Shown here one piece after another: positions 23,350-32,156 of a stretch of DNA of 64,000 bases; position 1 is the stretch's first letter, and each line of letters opens with the position of its first letter. The notes under the pieces were generated by a model. It ran no database searches. It saw only the letters and a program-made list of their open reading frames with translations, and was not told the DNA's origin. The stretch is from Macrococcoides canis (GTDB lineage Bacteria; Bacillota; Bacilli; Staphylococcales; Staphylococcaceae): the NCBI RefSeq assembly GCF_002119805.1, contig NZ_CP021059.1, positions 62,001-126,000 of the forward strand, in the 5' to 3' direction. Position numbers and translations under genes: made by a program.

Positions 23350-23820
23350 ATGAATAGAACACGATTAATTGCTACAGCAGTAACAGCAGGTTTTATTGGA
23401 GGCATGGTGAAAATGGGTTATGAGAATCTATTACCGCCAAGAACACCTGAAAGGGAAAAGGAAACACCACCTGAAACTTTATTAAGACAAGCAGGTGTGC
23501 CTGAAAGTATTAGAAACTTTACTTACACTTATTCAGGGCAGCAACTGCCACTTACTACTTATATCGTACATCATAGTTTTTCAATAGGAGCAGCTGTACC
23601 TTATGCGCTATTAAAAGATAAACTTCCAGTGCTTTCTTTAGGAAAAGGAAGTCTTTATGGAACAGGTGTATTTGTACTATTTCATGAGTTGATACTGCCA
23701 CTGACAAAAACAATACCAGCACCTAAAGATCAACCATTTGAAGAACATTTTTCAGAGTTGTTAGGCCATATCGTCTGGATGTATACAATAGATCGTATTT
23801 TAAAAAGTGAAATGAAATAA
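23350..23820 (+). CDS. YagU/DUF1440 family membrane protein
   Basis: This 156-residue protein has an N-terminal hydrophobic segment (residues 5-22, TAVTAGFIGGMVKMGYENLLPP). It also has membrane segments around IVHHSFSIGAAVPYALL and FVLFHELILPL, and the conserved FSELLGHIVWMY near the end. This matches YagU/DUF1440 proteins, inner-membrane proteins of uncertain role. AAAAGGATGATTTT precedes the ATG. It is a single gene with its own terminator. Confidence 0.75.
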   Translation: MNRTRLIATAVTAGFIGGMVKMGYENLLPPRTPEREKETPPETLLRQAGVPESIRNFTYTYSGQQLPLTTYIVHHSFSIGAAVPYALLKDKLPVLSLGKGSLYGTGVFVLFHELILPLTKTIPAPKDQPFEEHFSELLGHIVWMYTIDRILKSEMK

Positions 23821-23847
23821 AATAAGCTATAAATTAAATATAAAAAT

Positions 23848-23880
23848 GGATTCTAGACAATTGTGTTTAGAATCCTTTTT
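23848..23880 (+). terminator. Terminator after YagU-like gene
   Basis: GGATTCTA (23849-23856) pairs with TAGAATCC (23868-23875), followed by TTTTTTT. Confidence 0.8.
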
Positions 23881-23981
23881 TAGAAATAAAATATCATTTT
23901 TTTATTAAAATTTGAGCATATTCCTTTCGATGTTACATAATCTGATGTTATACTATTTGAGTAACATTGATGGAGGTCATT

Positions 23982-24515
23982 ATGAATAAATCGAATCCAA
24001 TTAAACACCTTTCAGACATTGAGAAATTCAAATCATATTTCGAACATCATGAGCGAGATTGGTTATTATTTTCGATTGGTATTAATATCCCTGTAAAAAC
24101 AAATACGCTATTATCGCTTAAACCTTCAGAGCTTAATCGTGAAGAAGATTTATATTATTTTATCGTAAATGAACATACGATTTATTTAAGTGAAGAAATT
24201 AGTGATAGACTTCGTGCTTATATAGTAGAACATGCTATTTCTGATGATGAATACATATTTAAATCGACTAAAACAAAGCGTGTATTAACGCGTCAGCAAT
24301 TTCATAGAATATTAACTGATGCAAAAAAAGATGTCCATTATTCGGGAGTATTAGGGTCTCAGGCTCTTAAAAAGACATTCGCATATCAAGCATATGTACA
24401 AGGTGTGGATATTCGTCAAATTCAGCAAATTTGCGGACATCATACAAAAGCTGAAACGTATAAATTTATCGATGTTAATTATGAAGATGCACGATTTATT
24501 CAATTAAATTTATAG
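23982..24515 (+). CDS. Tyrosine-recombinase-like protein, probably degenerate
   Basis: This 177-residue protein resembles the catalytic domain of phage integrase-type tyrosine recombinases. GSQALKKTFAYQAY stands where HxLRHTFAT is usual, followed by IQQICGHHTKAETYKFIDV, with the candidate nucleophile Tyr in ETYKF. The first catalytic Arg is not evident: NTLLSLKPSEL stands where GLRISELLSL is usual. The His-x-x-Arg box is also altered (QALKK). It is also too short to have the N-terminal arm-binding domain. Recombinase activity is therefore doubtful. ATG 23982 follows GGAGGTCATT. It ends 14 bases before mnhA, so it is probably the first gene of that transcript. Confidence 0.65.
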   Translation: MNKSNPIKHLSDIEKFKSYFEHHERDWLLFSIGINIPVKTNTLLSLKPSELNREEDLYYFIVNEHTIYLSEEISDRLRAYIVEHAISDDEYIFKSTKTKRVLTRQQFHRILTDAKKDVHYSGVLGSQALKKTFAYQAYVQGVDIRQIQQICGHHTKAETYKFIDVNYEDARFIQLNL

Positions 24516-24529
24516 AGAGGATGTGTTGC

Positions 24530-26815
24530 ATGTTATTTTTAATTTTTTTAGCAGGACTTTTATTATTATTATTTCTCCAACTATTAGATCCATTTATTAG
24601 AAAACCAGTCTTTGGAATTGTTACTTTATGTTATCCCCTTGTATCATTAATTATTTTTTTAAGTTCTCCAGAGCGTATAGAGAATACATATTCATGGATT
24701 CCTTCAGCACAGCTTTTTATATCGTTTAAACGGGATCCGATATCCGATTTATTTTTCGTCTTAATATCCGTAATAAGTATCATCGTAATATTTTATAGTT
24801 TGTTCTACATGAATACTTATAAACGCCATCTTTATTTTTATAGTTCTTTACTCCTTTTTATCTTTTCAATGTACGGTATCGTACTCGCTAATCATTTAAT
24901 CGTATTATATTTTTTCTGGGAACTTACGAGTGTTGCAAGCTTTTTATTGATTGCATTCACAAATCATCGCAATGCTTCATTCGAAGGCGCATTGAAATCG
25001 TTTATCATTACAGTGATTGGTGGTTCAATCATGCTTGTAGGATTTATAATACTAGGCGCACTGTATGGTACGTTCCAAATCGATGAAATTTTAGATGCTG
25101 CTCATTCTGCTGATACTTTAATGCTGGTTGCGCTTGTCTTTATTTTGTTCGGTGCATTTACAAAATCAGCACAATTTCCGTTTCACATCTGGTTACCCGA
25201 TGCAATGGAAGCACCGACTCCTGTGAGTGCATTACTTCATTCAGCAACGATGGTTAAAGCGGGGATATATTTATTGATCAAATTAATGCCGCTCTATTAT
25301 GGGTACCATTCTTTATCGACTGTAATCATAGCTGTAGGTATCACAACGATGCTGATGGGAAGCTTTGTAGCAATCACAAAACATGATTTAAAAGGGGTAC
25401 TCGCATATTCAACGATTAGTCAGCTCGGAATGATGATGACGCTTATAGGTGTAATAACGTTAAATAGTACATATGTAGATGAGCACGTGAGAACAATCGG
25501 ATTCACTGCTTTAATATTTCTGATTGTAAGTCATGCATGTTATAAAGCGACTTTATTTATGGGGACGGGCGTTATTGATTTACATATGAAAACTCGTGAT
25601 TTAAGAAAGTTATCGGGTTTAAGGCATACATTGCCGATTACCTTTATAACCATGACTATTAGCGCGCTCGCAATGGCTGGTGTTCCGTTTTTTAGTGGTT
25701 ATATTGCAAAAGAAATGTTTATCACAACGTTATATGAGTTGAAACAAGAACATATTTTATTAATGATTCTATTAATATTAGCGGTCATTGGAAGCATAGG
25801 AACATTTATCTACTCGTTTATATTGATTATTCGTCCATTCTTCGGTCCTATTACAACTCAAAGTATAGATTTTAAAACAAAGTGGATAACGCTAGGTCAG
25901 ATCATCTTGTCTATTTGTACGCTCGGCCTGTTCTTTGTTCCAAATGTTTTACGAGATATTACAGAGAATATTGCTTTACATGAAATTCATCCAATAAAAG
26001 TATGGCACGGATTTAATGGTCCTCTCTTTTTAACGTTATTTATCTTTACAATCGGAGCCGTCATTTTATACCACAAATACTATACAAAACTCTATGGATT
26101 ATTTGAAATGTACAATATTAATCTACTGTATGAAGGCAGTGGTAAAGTACTTAAACGAATATCTCGGTATGTCATTAAACGAGTAACACAAGGTAATTTA
26201 AGTACGTATATCATATACTTTTTAATCTTTATATTGATTTTCACATTACCATTCACGCGCTCTTTATTAAAACTTAAAGCAACTGTAGATTTCACTGCTC
26301 CAGTATATATTTACATCATCAGCTTTATTATGATGACGAGTGCGATGAATATATTATTTGTAAAAAATAGAATGGCTGCAGTCGTATTAGTAGGTGTAGT
26401 AGGTTATGGCGTAAGTATTTTCTTCATGCACTTGCATGCACCTGATCTGGCACTAACCCAGCTTGTGATAGAAACGATTACAACTGTATTATTTCTCGCT
26501 TGTTTTTATTACTTACCAAATTTAAAGAAAGATATGACTCCGCTTCCTTTTAAAGTGATAAAGCACGTTATTGCACTGAGCATGTCATTATTTGTCGGGT
26601 TGTTAATGATAAAGAGTGACAGTATGAATGTATTTCCTACTATTGCTGATTACTATAATGATAGTTATAAACTTACTGGGGCAAAGAATATCGTAAATAG
26701 TATACTTGGTGATTTTAGAGCATTTGATACGTTATTAGAGGGTGTTGTAATTATGATTGTCGGATTAGGTATTTATACAATATTGAGGAAAGGAAGAGTT
26801 GATGAGAGAAAATGA
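24530..26815 (+). CDS. mnhA: Na+/H+ antiporter subunit A (Mnh/Mrp)
   Basis: This protein of about 761 residues consists almost entirely of membrane helices. It contains the NuoL-like proton-conducting core, with FFWELTSVASFLLIAFTNHR, SAQFPFHIWLPDAMEAPTPV (around residue 220) and AYSTISQLGMMM. A C-terminal extension includes the MnhA/MbhD-type region near HLHAPDLALTQLVIET. It is the largest subunit of the multi-subunit Na+/H+ antiporter used in pH and salt tolerance. ATG 24530 lies 9 bases after AGAGAGG; an in-frame ATG at 24521 touches that site and is less likely. It overlaps mnhB by 14 bases. Confidence 0.93.
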   Translation: MLFLIFLAGLLLLLFLQLLDPFIRKPVFGIVTLCYPLVSLIIFLSSPERIENTYSWIPSAQLFISFKRDPISDLFFVLISVISIIVIFYSLFYMNTYKRHLYFYSSLLLFIFSMYGIVLANHLIVLYFFWELTSVASFLLIAFTNHRNASFEGALKSFIITVIGGSIMLVGFIILGALYGTFQIDEILDAAHSADTLMLVALVFILFGAFTKSAQFPFHIWLPDAMEAPTPVSALLHSATMVKAGIYLLIKLMPLYYGYHSLSTVIIAVGITTMLMGSFVAITKHDLKGVLAYSTISQLGMMMTLIGVITLNSTYVDEHVRTIGFTALIFLIVSHACYKATLFMGTGVIDLHMKTRDLRKLSGLRHTLPITFITMTISALAMAGVPFFSGYIAKEMFITTLYELKQEHILLMILLILAVIGSIGTFIYSFILIIRPFFGPITTQSIDFKTKWITLGQIILSICTLGLFFVPNVLRDITENIALHEIHPIKVWHGFNGPLFLTLFIFTIGAVILYHKYYTKLYGLFEMYNINLLYEGSGKVLKRISRYVIKRVTQGNLSTYIIYFLIFILIFTLPFTRSLLKLKATVDFTAPVYIYIISFIMMTSAMNILFVKNRMAAVVLVGVVGYGVSIFFMHLHAPDLALTQLVIETITTVLFLACFYYLPNLKKDMTPLPFKVIKHVIALSMSLFVGLLMIKSDSMNVFPTIADYYNDSYKLTGAKNIVNSILGDFRAFDTLLEGVVIMIVGLGIYTILRKGRVDERK

Positions 26816-27227
26816 TCTATTACTGGAAAATATATCTAAGATAGTGATATATATTATTTTGACCTTTGGATTTTATATATTCTTTAATGGACATAATGCA
26901 CCAGGGGGTGGATTTGTCGGTGGGCTCGTATTTAGTTCAGCATTTATTTTAATGTTTTTGACTTTCGATGCGAAACGTATAAAAAAAATACTGCCGTTTC
27001 AGTTTCATCGTTTAATAACAGTTGGAAGTTTAATATCTATATCAGTGATGATCGTACCTGTGTTCTTTGGCCATGAACTATTGTTCCATGAAGATTTATA
27101 TGTTGAATTGCCGATAATACATGAAATTCACTTGTCGTCTGTTACTATATTTGAGTTCGGTATTTTACTGACTGTAATAGGAGTAGTGATGACAGTATTA
27201 TTGTCAATAGTAGGTGAGTCATCATGA
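26802..27227 (+). CDS. mnhB: Na+/H+ antiporter subunit B
   Basis: This 141-residue protein has four membrane helices and the MnhB signature FFNGHNAPGGGFVGGLVFSS (about residues 28-47). It works as part of the Mnh/Mrp antiporter complex in the cytoplasmic membrane. ATG 26802 lies inside the end of mnhA and follows AGGAAGAG; the stop overlaps the mnhC start, so translational coupling is likely throughout. The length is that of staphylococcal MnhB. Confidence 0.92.
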   Translation: MRENDLLLENISKIVIYIILTFGFYIFFNGHNAPGGGFVGGLVFSSAFILMFLTFDAKRIKKILPFQFHRLITVGSLISISVMIVPVFFGHELLFHEDLYVELPIIHEIHLSSVTIFEFGILLTVIGVVMTVLLSIVGESS

Positions 27228-27550
27228 CATTACTTGTTATTGTTACAATGCTCCTTGTGTACGTAGGTATGAATTTAATATTATCAAAAGGGCTGATCAG
27301 AATTGTATTAGGCACGAGTATATTAAGTCATGCGGCACATCTTTTCTTAATATATATGAGCTTTAATAATGGGGAGTTCCCGTTTGACAAAGCCTCTAAA
27401 ACTCAAGTTGATGCAATTCCGCAAGCTTTGATTTTAACTGCAATTGTCATTAGTTTTGCGACTACAGCATTATTGCTCGTGTTAGTTTATAGGAACCATC
27501 AGTTAAATAAAGATAATGATGTCGAACATCTAGGTGGTGCAAATGAATAA
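27224..27550 (+). CDS. mnhC: Na+/H+ antiporter subunit C
   Basis: This 108-residue NuoK-like subunit has three membrane helices. It carries the conserved VGMNLILSKGLIRIVLGTSI segment and DAIPQALILTAIVISFATTA, typical of MnhC/MrpC. It takes part in ion movement in the antiporter complex. Its ATG overlaps the mnhB stop and its end overlaps the mnhD start by 8 bases, so the genes are translationally coupled. The size is slightly shorter than the staphylococcal protein, with no sign of damage. Confidence 0.92.
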   Translation: MTLLVIVTMLLVYVGMNLILSKGLIRIVLGTSILSHAAHLFLIYMSFNNGEFPFDKASKTQVDAIPQALILTAIVISFATTALLLVLVYRNHQLNKDNDVEHLGGANE

Positions 27551-28982
27551 TTTAATAATTATCCCCGTTATAGTTCCAATATTGCTTGGTATACTGGCAT
27601 TTAAGACCGTTACTCAGTATCGTATTACAATAAGCGGATTAATCACATTAATATTGATGATGTGTTATATGCTGGTACAAACTGTAACGTCTCCAATCAT
27701 TTTGAACCTAGGTGGTCACAAAATGCCATATGGTATACAGCTCTATGGAGATTTTGTAAGTTTGATGCTGACACTAGTATCAACGATTGTAGTTACAGCT
27801 GTATTATTCTATCAATCTTTAAATCACTCGTTGCAGCAAAAGGTACCTTTTATATTGTTTATATTAGCGGGTATTAATGGTTCGTATTTAACAGCTGACA
27901 TCTTTAATTTGTTTGTAATGTTTGAAGTGATGCTATTAGCCTCATTTATATTGATTGTAATAGAGAAGAAGAGCGTTCAATTTAAAGCAAGTATTATATA
28001 TGTGATATTGAACTTAATAGGTTCCTGGATTTTTCTCATTGCAATCGGAATATTATATCGAAGCTATGGTACATTAAGTTTTGCTCATTTAGCTGAACGT
28101 ATGAATGAAGTCGGATATATACAGGAACACCTTATAATTATCATATTATTTTTAATCGTCTTCAGTTTAAAGTCGGCTTTACTTATCTTTATATGGTTAC
28201 CTAGAACTTACAGTGTACTATCTTTTGAACTAGGTGCAATATTTGCAAGCTTATTAACAAAAGTCGGCGTATATGCCATTTATAGAATCATGACGATTGT
28301 TTTCGTACCCTATCAAGATATAATGCAGCAAGTGCTTCTTGCTATGTCTATGCTCACAATTATCAGTGGCATTTTTGGCGTAATAAAAAATACAGATATG
28401 AAGCTCATGTTCTGTTATCAAATCATTATTTCAATCGGTATATTATGTTATGGGATTGCAACGTTTACCTCAACTGGAATTACCGGCACAATTTTGTATA
28501 TGACAAACGATATCCTTATTAAAGCGTGTTTGTTTTTAATTGGTGGATTAATCGTCGAGAGTTTAGGTGTAATCAATTTTACTCAAAATCACGGGCTTTC
28601 AAAGACGATAACGAAAACAACATATATATTTTTGTTTATCGTTTTTAGTGTGGGTGGTATGCCATTTACAGGAGGATTTCCTGGGAAATTGATGATTATT
28701 CAAGCAGCAATAGAACAAAAAATGTACATCTCAAGTGTAATGGTGGTAATCGGTACTTTTGCTGGTATGTACGCAATGATGAGGTTATTTATTCATCTCT
28801 TCTTTGGGGAGAATGAAATAACAAGTTTAAAAGATAGAAAATACAATAAAAAACTTGCTGTTATCGTCTTTTTACTATTTATATCGTTCTCGTTTGTTTT
28901 TACATCCGAAGTAATGATTGAACAAATTGGGCAAGTTCAGCAAGAAACTTACATTCAACATGCACAGAAAGCAGGTGAGTGA
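27543..28982 (+). CDS. mnhD: Na+/H+ antiporter subunit D
   Basis: This 479-residue NuoN/NuoM-like subunit has about 14 membrane helices. Typical parts are FNLFVMFEVMLLASFILIVI (about residues 120-140) and FIWLPRTYSVLSFELGAIFASLLTKVGVYA in the proton-channel region. It is the second large subunit of the Mnh antiporter. ATG 27543 follows TAGGTGGTG; two in-frame GTG codons just upstream form part of that ribosome-binding site. The last bases overlap the mnhE start. Confidence 0.92.
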   Translation: MNNLIIIPVIVPILLGILAFKTVTQYRITISGLITLILMMCYMLVQTVTSPIILNLGGHKMPYGIQLYGDFVSLMLTLVSTIVVTAVLFYQSLNHSLQQKVPFILFILAGINGSYLTADIFNLFVMFEVMLLASFILIVIEKKSVQFKASIIYVILNLIGSWIFLIAIGILYRSYGTLSFAHLAERMNEVGYIQEHLIIIILFLIVFSLKSALLIFIWLPRTYSVLSFELGAIFASLLTKVGVYAIYRIMTIVFVPYQDIMQQVLLAMSMLTIISGIFGVIKNTDMKLMFCYQIIISIGILCYGIATFTSTGITGTILYMTNDILIKACLFLIGGLIVESLGVINFTQNHGLSKTITKTTYIFLFIVFSVGGMPFTGGFPGKLMIIQAAIEQKMYISSVMVVIGTFAGMYAMMRLFIHLFFGENEITSLKDRKYNKKLAVIVFLLFISFSFVFTSEVMIEQIGQVQQETYIQHAQKAGE

Positions 28983-29466
28983 TATACAAGTTTTATTAAA
29001 TTTATTTATAGCCTTGATATGGGTATTAATGGTGGACGAAGATCAGATATATATTTCAACTTTCGTTAAAGGCTATTTGATTGGTATCGTTATTATTTAT
29101 ATAATGCATCGTTTTTTAGGAACGAAGTTCTATTTATTTAAAGTCATTTCTCTTATAAAGTTACTGTTGTTGTTCAACATTGAACTATTTACATCAAGTA
29201 TGTCAACGTTATATTATATTTTATTTGCATCGAAAAAAGTCTCTCCGGGACTTGTAACATACTCTACAGAGCTTCAAGAAGAGTGGCAGTTGACATGCCT
29301 GATTGTACTCATTATTCTTACTCCCGGGTCAATTGTAATGAGAGTTTCACATGATAATAAGATGTTATTTATTCATACGCTTCATTCTAAAGATTCAGAG
29401 ATGAAAAAACTATATCATTCAATTAAACGTTACGAGAAAGTTTTGATAGAGGTGAGTCAAAAATGA
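28975..29466 (+). CDS. mnhE: Na+/H+ antiporter subunit E
   Basis: This 163-residue protein has N-terminal membrane helices and a cytoplasmic tail. It contains YIMHRFLGTKFYLFKVI and the family mark LTPGSIVMRVS (around residue 110). It is needed for assembly of the Mnh/Mrp complex. I choose GTG 28975 because the protein then begins like staphylococcal MnhE (VSDIQVLLNLFIALIW) and overlaps mnhD by 8 bases. An ATG further upstream would add residues that lie inside mnhD and have no counterpart. It is followed by mnhF with a 4-base overlap. Confidence 0.88.
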   Translation: MSDIQVLLNLFIALIWVLMVDEDQIYISTFVKGYLIGIVIIYIMHRFLGTKFYLFKVISLIKLLLLFNIELFTSSMSTLYYILFASKKVSPGLVTYSTELQEEWQLTCLIVLIILTPGSIVMRVSHDNKMLFIHTLHSKDSEMKKLYHSIKRYEKVLIEVSQK

Positions 29467-29741
29467 GTATAATAATATTAAAGACAGCATTAATCATCTA
29501 TACGATTGCAATTGCAGTAGTAATGATCAGAATTATTAAAGGACCATCTTTACCGGATAGAGTTATCGCATTTGACAGCATTAGTGCAATGTTAATGTCA
29601 TTTGTAGGAGTGTTATCTATTGTCATGAAGACAACATACTTTTTTGAAGCAATATTGATTATTGGCGTTGTGTCATTTATCAGTACGATTGCAACAAGTC
29701 GTTTTATAGAGAGAGGTGTAATCTTTGAACGTAAACGATAG
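29463..29741 (+). CDS. mnhF: Na+/H+ antiporter subunit F
   Basis: This 92-residue protein has three membrane helices. RIIKGPSLPDRVIAFDSISA (about residues 23-42) is the MnhF/MrpF hallmark. GAGGTGAGTC precedes the ATG. In the Mrp complex this small subunit is essential, and MrpF has also been linked to bile-salt efflux in Bacillus; whether that holds here is unknown. It overlaps mnhE and mnhG. Confidence 0.92.
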   Translation: MSIIILKTALIIYTIAIAVVMIRIIKGPSLPDRVIAFDSISAMLMSFVGVLSIVMKTTYFFEAILIIGVVSFISTIATSRFIERGVIFERKR

Positions 29742-30117
29742 CGCGATTAATATTATCTTATCTATTGTGATATTAACTGGAAGTGTGATGGCACTTATTA
29801 GTGCGATAGGCATCATTAAGTTTAATGATGTTTTTACAAGAAGCCACGCTGCAACGAAGAGCTCAACACTGGCAGTGCTTTTAACATTAAGCGGTGTATT
29901 GCTATATTTTTATATTAACGAAAACTTCTTGAGCTTTAGACTTATATTAGGCATATTATTCTTATACTTAACAAGTCCAGTGGCAGGACATTTAATTACA
30001 AGAGCCGCGTATAATAGCGGTGTTGAAATGCATCTTCACGGCAAAAAAGGAAAAAACTTAAATGCATACGTTGCACAACACGAAGAACAAAATAAAATAA
30101 GTAATGAAAATATATAA
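29725..30117 (+). CDS. mnhG: Na+/H+ antiporter subunit G
   Basis: This 130-residue protein has three membrane helices and the conserved GIIKFNDVFTRSHAATKSSTL (about residues 28-48) of MnhG/MrpG. TTG at 29725, after GAGAGGTGTAATC, is the likely start and overlaps mnhF by 17 bases. It is the last gene of the seven-gene operon and is followed at once by a terminator, so the operon is complete with the standard A to G order. Confidence 0.9.
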   Translation: MNVNDSAINIILSIVILTGSVMALISAIGIIKFNDVFTRSHAATKSSTLAVLLTLSGVLLYFYINENFLSFRLILGILFLYLTSPVAGHLITRAAYNSGVEMHLHGKKGKNLNAYVAQHEEQNKISNENI

Positions 30118-30150
30118 GCTTCTAGATGTTAGTTATCTGGGAGCTTCTTT
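30116..30150 (+). terminator. Terminator of the mnh operon
   Basis: AAGCTTCTAGAT (30116-30127) pairs with ATCTGGGAGCTT (with a G-T pair), followed by CTTTAT. Confidence 0.7.
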
Positions 30151-30226
30151 ATGTGAGCATATCCTTTCACTTGAAGCATGGTTTAAATGTTATCGTATAT
30201 ATCAATATGAAAGAGGAGGAAGTATG

Positions 30227-30895
30227 ATGAAAAAATCTTTAATCATTGGAGCAAATGGTGGTGTTGGTAAACATCTCGTACGTAAATTGAATGAACGTAA
30301 TATTGATTTTACTGCTGGTGTCAGAAAAGAAGCACAATTAGAAGCTTTGAAGTCAGAAGGTATAGATGCAATTTATATTGATGTTGAAAAACAATCGATA
30401 GAGGAGTTAGCGGCACTATTTAAACCATATGACCAAATCTTATTTTCTGTGGGCTCTGGTGGCAATACGGGTGCTGATATGACGATCATCGTGGACTTAG
30501 ACGGTGCAGTAAAAGCGATAAAAGCAAGTGAAATTGCAGGAGACAAACATTTTATTATGGTATCAACTTACGACTCACGTAGAGAAGCTTTCGATGCATC
30601 AGGAGATTTAAAACCATATACAATCGCGAAACATTATGCTGATGAATATTTAAGAAGTACTCAATTAAAACACACGATAGTTCATCCAGGTGCTTTAACT
30701 GATGATCCAGCTACAGGTTTATTCGATATTAGCAGCCAGTTTACAGATGTTAAACATCCGTCGATTACAAGAGAAGATGTCGCAGAGGTCTTAGTTTCAG
30801 TATTAACAGATACAAAACTCAAAGGCCAAGAATTCCAGATGGTTAATGGTGAATTAGACTTATCCGAAGCAATCGATAAGTATTTAAAAGCTTAA
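30227..30895 (+). CDS. NAD(P)-binding oxidoreductase, atypical SDR (NmrA-like)
   Basis: This 222-residue Rossmann-fold protein has the dinucleotide-binding loop GANGGVGKHL at residues 8-17 and the later STYDSRREAF and PYTIAKHYADEYLRST segments. The last carries the Tyr-x-x-x-Lys-like pattern of atypical short-chain dehydrogenases such as YwnB. It probably binds NADPH and acts as a reductase or redox sensor; the substrate is unknown. GGAGG lies 7 bases before ATG 30227, with another in-frame ATG at 30224. It is a single gene with its own terminator. Confidence 0.8.
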   Translation: MKKSLIIGANGGVGKHLVRKLNERNIDFTAGVRKEAQLEALKSEGIDAIYIDVEKQSIEELAALFKPYDQILFSVGSGGNTGADMTIIVDLDGAVKAIKASEIAGDKHFIMVSTYDSRREAFDASGDLKPYTIAKHYADEYLRSTQLKHTIVHPGALTDDPATGLFDISSQFTDVKHPSITREDVAEVLVSVLTDTKLKGQEFQMVNGELDLSEAIDKYLKA

Positions 30896-30898
30896 AAT

Positions 30899-30930
30899 CA
30901 AGCTCACTTTAAAAAAGTGGGCTTTTTATT
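30899..30930 (+). terminator. Terminator after SDR gene
   Basis: AAGCTCACTTT and AAGTGGGCTT form a stem (one G-T pair) around AAAA, followed by TTTATT. Confidence 0.8.
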
Positions 30931-30931
30931 A

Positions 30932-31020
30932 TATATAATATCGAAGGGAGTAACCTGTGATAATTCTTTCTTACCTAGCAACCATAAGGTAATCAGTAGT
31001 CCGACGAAACCGAAAATTAC
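30932..31020 (-). pseudogene. Remnant of a DUF421 (YetF-like) membrane protein gene
   Basis: On the reverse strand an open stretch encodes VIFGFVGLLITLWLLGKKEL followed by SQVTPFDII. This is the conserved N-terminal region of DUF421 proteins, in which LGKxxxSQxTPFDxI is diagnostic. No start codon, ribosome-binding site or downstream domain remains; the rest is replaced by the terminator of the SDR gene and the promoter region of the carbamoyltransferase. It is therefore a decayed fragment. Confidence 0.55.
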
Positions 31021-31021
31021 T

Positions 31022-31060
31022 TATGAATATTTAATCATTTACTTGCATTATTATTTATAA
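31022..31060. promoter_or_regulatory. Possible ArgR/AhrC box before the carbamoyltransferase
   Basis: ATGAATATTTAATCAT near 31023 resembles half of an ARG operator (TATGAATAATTATTCATA type), followed by TTGCATTATTATTTATAA. The AT-rich setting weakens the call. Confidence 0.3.
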
Positions 31061-31092
31061 TTTTGTATTATAATCCAAAAGGAGATGGATAT

Positions 31093-32133
31093 ATGAATAA
31101 ATATTCAACTATTAATACAAAGCATTTAAAGAATAAAAGCTTTTTAAAAACGATTGATTTTTCTAAAGAAGAAATCCATCAATTTATTGATTTTGCAATG
31201 ATTCTAAAAGAAGAGAAAAAGAATAATATCCCTCATAAATTACTACAAGATAAAAATATCGCTTTAATCTTTGAGAAGCCTTCGACAAGAACGAGAGCCG
31301 CATTCAGTGTTGCAGCAAGTGATTTAGGAGCACACATCGATTATTATGGTAAGAACGAACTCCACTTAGGAAAGAAAGAGACAGTACAAGATACTGCGAA
31401 AGTTCTAGGGCGCATGTATGATGGTATAGAATTTAGAGGCCATGAGCATGATGATGTAGAACTACTTGCAAAATTTGCAGATGTTCCTGTGTGGAATGGA
31501 CTTACTGATGAATGGCATCCTACTCAGATGATAGCGGATTTTCTGACGATTAAAGAGTACTTCGGAAAGATTGAAGGGAAAACTTTGTCCTATATTGGTG
31601 ATGGGCGTAACAATATCGCAAATGATCTCTTAGTTACGGGTGCACTTTTAGGGGTCAATGTTAATATCATCTCTCCAGAATCTTTATTTCCTGAAAAAAA
31701 TGTTGTTGATGAAGCTTTAAGCTATGCTGATGTTTCTGGTGCAACGATTAAAATCACTTCTAATATTGAGGATACGATTAAACATAGTGATGTGATTTAT
31801 ACAGATGTATGGTTTTCTATGGGTGAATCAAGTGATGTTATACAAGAGCGTATCAATTTATTATTACCTTTCCAGGTTAATGAATCGCTTCTTGAAAAGA
31901 CAGATAATCAAGAAGTAATTGTGATGCATTGTTTACCTGCATTTCATAATGCAGACACAGAAGTTGGCAGACAGATTGAGGCGCAGTATGGCATAAGTGA
32001 AATGGAGATTACGGAGAAAGTATTTAATAGTAAGAATGCCATTATATTCGAACAGGCAGAGAATCGTCTTCATTCGATTAAATCAATTATGGCTTTAACA
32101 TTAGGTGATCTGCAAGGTACGTTATTTGTTTAA
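31093..32133 (+). CDS. arcB: Ornithine carbamoyltransferase (catabolic type)
   Basis: This 346-residue enzyme has the carbamoyl-phosphate motif STRTRAAF (about residues 63-70). DEWHPTQMIADF and the ornithine-side HCLPAFHN (about 288-295) are also present. It interconverts ornithine plus carbamoyl phosphate and citrulline. The sequence is closest by eye to staphylococcal ArcB, so a role in arginine catabolism with the ArcD-like antiporter is likely, but no arcA or arcC lies nearby and anabolic use (ArgF) is possible. ATG 31093 follows AAAGGAGATGG. The two small genes downstream may be cotranscribed. Confidence 0.85.
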   Translation: MNKYSTINTKHLKNKSFLKTIDFSKEEIHQFIDFAMILKEEKKNNIPHKLLQDKNIALIFEKPSTRTRAAFSVAASDLGAHIDYYGKNELHLGKKETVQDTAKVLGRMYDGIEFRGHEHDDVELLAKFADVPVWNGLTDEWHPTQMIADFLTIKEYFGKIEGKTLSYIGDGRNNIANDLLVTGALLGVNVNIISPESLFPEKNVVDEALSYADVSGATIKITSNIEDTIKHSDVIYTDVWFSMGESSDVIQERINLLLPFQVNESLLEKTDNQEVIVMHCLPAFHNADTEVGRQIEAQYGISEMEITEKVFNSKNAIIFEQAENRLHSIKSIMALTLGDLQGTLFV

Positions 32134-32156
32134 TTCAACGGTTAGGAGAGGATAAT

